NCBI GenBank assembly: GCA_021777755.1
Contig: JAJYDE010000042.1
Span: forward strand, 1 to 36,137
Direction: 5' to 3'
Length of the DNA: 36,137 nucleotides
Origin: Deltaproteobacteria bacterium
GTDB taxonomy: Bacteria > Desulfobacterota > Syntrophobacteria > Syntrophobacterales > Syntrophobacteraceae
How positions within the stretch are numbered: position 1 is the stretch's first letter; each line of letters opens with the position of its first letter. Of this stretch, positions 33,408 to 36,137 are shown in pieces. The notes beneath the pieces are model-generated. The model worked only from the letters and a program-made list of their open reading frames with translations. It did not search any database and was not told where the DNA came from. The position numbers and the translations under genes are program-made.

Positions 33408-33998
33408 TCACCATCTGGCCATCATGCTCAAATAGGCATCGGCAAGCTCTTCAATGCCGATCTCCCTTTCTCTCAGCAGTCCCTGTATGGCGACCCCTTG
33501 TACGGACCCCAGAAAAGCGACGGCCGCCGCCCGAGGGTTCTTGATGCCCGGATGGTTGCACAGGCTGCGGGCGAAGCTGTCCATAAACAGCTCGTAGGTT
33601 TCCTTCAACCGCTTCTCGATGGGATGGTTGCTTCCGGCGAATTCGGTGGCCAGCGCCGCCAAACAAATGGTGGCCTCCGGACTGCGCCTGTAGTGATCTT
33701 GCATCAACTCCATAACCGCCTCAACCACAAGGTAGGATCCGGTCTGCGCCTGGTCCGCCACGTCGGAGTAGGCCTTGAAACCGCGGGCAAGCCAGGCGAC
33801 CACCGCCTCCAGAATGGCTTCCTTGCTGGGGAAATAGTGAAAGATCGCTCCGGAGGTCCTGCCGATGGCCTGCGCCAGTTCGGCAATGGTGGTTCCGTGA
33901 TAGCCGTGGCGAGAAAACAGCTCCACCGCGGCTTTGACAATCTTGAGGCGCGCCTCAGCGGATTGTGATTCGTTCTTTTGGTTTCTGGATTGTCCCAT
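33408..33998 (-). CDS. TetR-family transcriptional regulator
   Basis: A 196-residue regulator. The N-terminal helix-turn-helix (about 36-57: TTIAELAQAIGRTSGAIFHYF) is followed by the usual KEAILEAVV helix and a ligand-binding C-terminal domain. The ATG at 33998 is preferred; a GTG at 34010 would lie inside the -10 region. It lies 168 bp upstream of etfB on the same strand. In fatty-acid users such neighbours often control Etf and beta-oxidation genes, so it may sense an acyl-CoA. The palindrome at its 5' end points to self-control. Confidence 0.88.
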   Translation of the reverse strand: MGQSRNQKNESQSAEARLKIVKAAVELFSRHGYHGTTIAELAQAIGRTSGAIFHYFPSKEAILEAVVAWLARGFKAYSDVADQAQTGSYLVVEAVMELMQDHYRRSPEATICLAALATEFAGSNHPIEKRLKETYELFMDSFARSLCNHPGIKNPRAAAVAFLGSVQGVAIQGLLREREIGIEELADAYLSMMARW

Positions 33999-34007
33999 GG
34001 TGGATAC

Positions 34008-34036
34008 CACATACTACGTAGTATCTACTATGTCAA
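34008..34036 (-). promoter_or_regulatory. tetR promoter with palindromic operator
   Basis: On the minus strand TTGACA (34036-34031), a 17-bp spacer and TATGTG (34013-34008) form a promoter. A perfect 14-bp palindrome ATACTACGTAGTAT (34011-34024) covers the spacer and reaches into the -10, the classic place for a TetR self-operator. The predicted transcript start falls within a few bases of the ATG at 33998. Confidence 0.65.
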
Positions 34037-34198
34037 TTAAAATTGCTCCCTCTGATCAGCTCCGATCGCCGCCAGCGCGTGTAAACAAATGTGGAAAGTA
34101 ATCACTGTGAAAACGGCATGGGCGCTTGCCACTAAGATTCAGGAGAAACCCGCCTTCGTTTTGGGTCGGGAGGCAAGATTCTTTCGGAGGCTTAGGGC

Positions 34199-34420
34199 TT
34201 ATACGTAAATAACGCCACATTTCCTGAACGCAATTATTGCCGCGGCAAGGTGCAGTAGCGCTTCGTATGATTCGATGGATTTCTCGTATCTAACGAGTAG
34301 CTTCCTGAAGCGGTTGAACCAGGAATGAGCGGCCTCCTGAAATCTGAAACGATCAGACCGCATTATCTCTCGCGCACGGAGGACCCGATTCGCAATTGAG
34401 CCATTTAGCTCTCGAGGAAG
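34199..34420 (-). pseudogene. IS5-like transposase C-terminal remnant
   Basis: A 73-codon open stretch ends at a normal stop (34199-34201) and is cut by an in-frame TAA at 34421-34423. It encodes ANRVLRAREIMRSDRFRF, EAAHSWFNRFRKLLVRYEK and ALLHLAAAIIAFRK, which is the C-terminal region of IS5-type DDE transposases, including the likely last acidic catalytic residue in the QEAAHSW segment. The other two acidic residues and the N-terminus are gone. Family assignment within IS5 is tentative. Confidence 0.7.
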
Positions 34421-34421
34421 T

Positions 34422-34447
34422 TATGTTCCAAATAGACACAGAACATA
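34422..34447. repeat. 7-bp inverted repeat next to the transposase remnant
   Basis: TATGTTC (34422-34428) and GAACATA (34441-34447) are exact inverted copies separated by 12 bp. It marks the edge where transposase similarity stops. Confidence 0.45.
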
Positions 34448-34806
34448 CCTCACATCTCAACCTCCTAAAATAAAATTTGGCCGATACTGTCATCTACTGA
34501 AGCTGATAGCACCGCAAAATGGTTGCCTGTGTGCGTAGCAAAATAGGGTATACCATGGCGCTATTCCTCTTGCCCGTGACACAAGGAAAGAGGGGCCGTT
34601 GCGCAAGTCACCCACGATTGTTTTGCCTGAGCCTACTTTCAACGGCGCAAAGAACCGATTTCTCCGGGTTGGGAGTATTCCTTCTCTATAGTCCCGAACC
34701 ACCTAGCATTCCCCTGGGGCTTTAATGCGGAAACGGGGGCTGTGGGATACTACGTGGTCTCGATGTCACTTGGCATTAATTTTTCTTGCAAATCAAGTGG
34801 TTAACC
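34448..34806. other. Degenerate accessory DNA without a recognisable gene
   Basis: Short frames occur on both strands, but none has a ribosome site or a family motif. ATACTACGTGGTCT (34747-34760) matches the tetR operator at 12 of 14 positions. Confidence 0.4.
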
Positions 34807-35070
34807 CTAAAAGTCCCCTTTGTGGCTCTCCGGGATCGACCATACTCCGGCCCTGTCGATTTCGGTGAAGCGGCCCGAATGAAAATAAGCCACGATTATC
34901 AGGTCGTCAGGGTTCCCCAACGAAGGCGTCCGCCCTAAGGGGAAAATAACGACGCGTTTTAAGAGCCTCCTGAGTTCATTTCGGAGGCGAGGCAGACGTA
35001 GCTCGACCCGTTCCAGGTCATCCGCTTCCTGCAAGGCCGCGAAGGGATTCACATGGAAGCAGTTCCCCAC
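34807..35070 (-). CDS. Hypothetical protein, doubtful
   Basis: A frame of 87 codons starting with GTG at 35070. The middle part (DDLERVELRLPRLRNELRRL) would form an amphipathic helix, and the rest reads DDLIIVAYFHSGRFTEIDR. I do not recognise it. It may be a real small gene or part of a decayed one, as it sits between the transposase remnant and HicBA. Confidence 0.3.
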   Translation of the reverse strand: MGNCFHVNPFAALQEADDLERVELRLPRLRNELRRLLKRVVIFPLGRTPSLGNPDDLIIVAYFHSGRFTEIDRAGVWSIPESHKGDF

Positions 35071-35311
35071 TAATATCCGGCGCTTCCAACATCCCGTGAT
35101 CCTGTCCTTGTCTTAGATGTCGCTCCCCTGACCCGTCTTCCAAGGTTGAAACCACCGGGGATGCCGCAGGCAGCCGTTTCCACAGCCCCTGTGGGTTACG
35201 CCATGATCCGGGATCATCGAAGACGGATCAGGCAATGGAATCCGCACTGAAATCAGGTTTATTGCATCGGACGGTCCCTGTGCCGATCAAACGCGTTCGG
35301 GTCCGGCCATC

Positions 35312-35539
35312 TCAAAGTAACGATTGAAATTCTTCCTGGGTGATCCGTGCTTGTTTGAGTATTTGCACAAGAGTGGAGTTCTTAATAGGACTGTGCGCCG
35401 GAACAGTCAGCTTAAGCACTTCCATCCGCGTGTGCTTTTGGAGTCGGATATGGCTTCCTCTCTGGCGGATAATGACCCACCCGTCCCGCTGAAGGGCTTT
35501 GATCACCTTTTCGTAGCCCAAGCTCGGGAGGCGGGTCAT
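35312..35539 (-). CDS. hicA: HicA-family toxin (mRNA interferase)
   Basis: A 75-residue double-stranded-RNA-binding-fold toxin. The catalytic His lies in RQRGSHIRL (H30), and the conserved C-terminal half is VPAHSPIKNSTLVQILKQA. HicA cleaves mRNA when not held by HicB. The ATG at 35539 overlaps the hicB stop (ATGA). The gene looks intact. Order is antitoxin first, which is common for the small HicB type. Confidence 0.88.
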   Translation of the reverse strand: MTRLPSLGYEKVIKALQRDGWVIIRQRGSHIRLQKHTRMEVLKLTVPAHSPIKNSTLVQILKQARITQEEFQSLL

Positions 35540-35739
35540 ATGGCAATCTCGATGACCTCGACACCTGGAATCGAGGACAGATCGTCTTCAACAGGCTCGA
35601 GATAAAGCTCGATGGCTTCTCTGATGTTCGCCAAAGCTTCGTCCCTGGTTTCACCCTCGCTTATGCAGCCGGGAAGGCTAGGCACGACGACAGTGTAACC
35701 CCCCTCATTGCTGGGCTCCAAAACTATTCGAACGTTCAT
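35536..35739 (-). CDS. hicB: HicB-family antitoxin
   Basis: A 67-residue protein with the partial RNase-H-like HicB fold: VLEPSNEGGYTVVVPSLPGC followed by SEGETRDEALANIREAIELYLE. It lacks a separate helix-turn-helix or ribbon-helix-helix tail, so it is the short form. The ATG at 35739 (GGGG 9 nt upstream) is preferred over a GTG one codon earlier. It neutralises HicA, whose start it overlaps. Confidence 0.87.
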   Translation of the reverse strand: MNVRIVLEPSNEGGYTVVVPSLPGCISEGETRDEALANIREAIELYLEPVEDDLSSIPGVEVIEIAI

Positions 35740-36137
35740 CACAAATTACCCCACTTTCGAGACTATGAATTTCGTAGCGCCACTAACAGTATGGAGATTA
35801 TACTATTGCCTCCCGGGATTGGCATCAGTTTTCCCAATCATTGTAGCGAGCAAATAAAATGTCCGCACTTCCGCTTGTAGCACGTGAATTGTCCGGTTTA
35901 GAAAGGCCTCCGAAGGAGGGGGCCAGTGAGACGGACAGAGTTGCTGCAGAGGGAAATCGTCAAAACGCTTGAAGAGCTTGATCGGTATCGATACTGTGGC
36001 CACTCTTGTTTCAGGGTTGATTTGTTCTCCTTCACAGACTGAGAACACCGCACGAATTTTTCGTCATCCGCAAGTAGTCGAAAACCAGGCGGCCATTGCG
36101 TGTGAGTTGGCGCATTTTTTGTGCAACGCTCGGCACC
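35740..36137. other. Right edge, no firm gene
   Basis: A minus-strand frame at 35803-36048 (GTG start, 81 codons, or a shorter version beginning MATVSIPIKLFKRFDDF from an internal GTG) is possible but unrecognised. A 27-codon minus-strand frame just upstream of it also ends near 36036. Neither has a reliable ribosome site. The promoter of hicBA is expected near 35760-35810. Confidence 0.25.

Noticed and set aside
34741-34800. Sigma-54 -24/-12 promoter (TTGGCA...TTGCA)
   Set aside because: The distance between GG and GC is 14 instead of 10.
1-36137. CRISPR array or cas genes
   Set aside because: No evenly spaced direct repeats with unique spacers and no cas-like protein were seen.

Overview
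This 36.1-kb window reads as a GC-rich chromosome segment from a strictly anaerobic bacterium of the Desulfobacterota (former Deltaproteobacteria). A Syntrophobacter-like lineage is my best guess. The basis is gene content and order: a DHH-CBS-CCA-transferase fusion next to a site-2 protease and trpS, a two-subunit biotin-dependent carboxylase, etfBA with a TetR regulator, a Gld-type ABC cluster, and a sigma-54 activator with a cysteine-rich PAS domain. No species-level marker is present, so this placement is inference.

Layout. Positions 1-1084 are the right edge of an integrated element: a tyrosine integrase running off the left end, three 9-bp direct repeats, then the 3' half of a tRNA-Arg(UCU) whose 5' half is absent, which is an attachment-site scar. 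The host tRNA terminator follows. From 1.2 to 3.5 kb come an enoyl-CoA isomerase-like protein, an isochorismatase-family hydrolase and a small membrane protein with a decayed partial duplicate beside it. A zinc-ribbon membrane protein (3461-4162) converges on a long minus-strand operon that runs from 15421 down to 4204: biotin carboxylase, carboxyltransferase, Xer recombinase, DHH-CBS-CCA-transferase, M50 protease, trpS, rluB and a membrane-anchored TPR protein. The genes are separated by a few tens of bases at most or overlap.

After the operon lie a small cysteine-containing ORF, an intact tRNA-Trp(CCA) and a dead toxin-antitoxin pair. Next come a PilZ protein, ugd with a glutaminyl cyclotransferase, a lipoprotein-like protein, an unrecognised cysteine-rich protein, asnS, rpoZ and dnaJ with a small zinc protein. 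A plus-strand cluster at 25.1-31.1 kb holds an ABC ATPase, a permease, a GldG-like protein and a DUF4340 protein, followed closely by a sigma-54 activator. Facing it on the minus strand are etfB-etfA and a TetR regulator, each with a clear palindrome at its 5' end.

The last 2 kb is accessory DNA: an IS5-like transposase remnant, weak ORFs and a HicBA toxin-antitoxin pair.

The most interesting items are these: (i) a divergent pyruvate-carboxylase-like carboxyltransferase paired with biotin carboxylase but with no biotin carrier in sight; (ii) a fixed-spacing sequence block shared downstream of the two tRNAs; (iii) the TetR gene, whose promoter and operator suggest a leaderless mRNA; (iv) a leader with mutually exclusive hairpins before the ABC cluster; and (v) a toxin gene broken by an in-frame amber codon. 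I did not find a clear-cut, wholly new defence or biosynthetic system.
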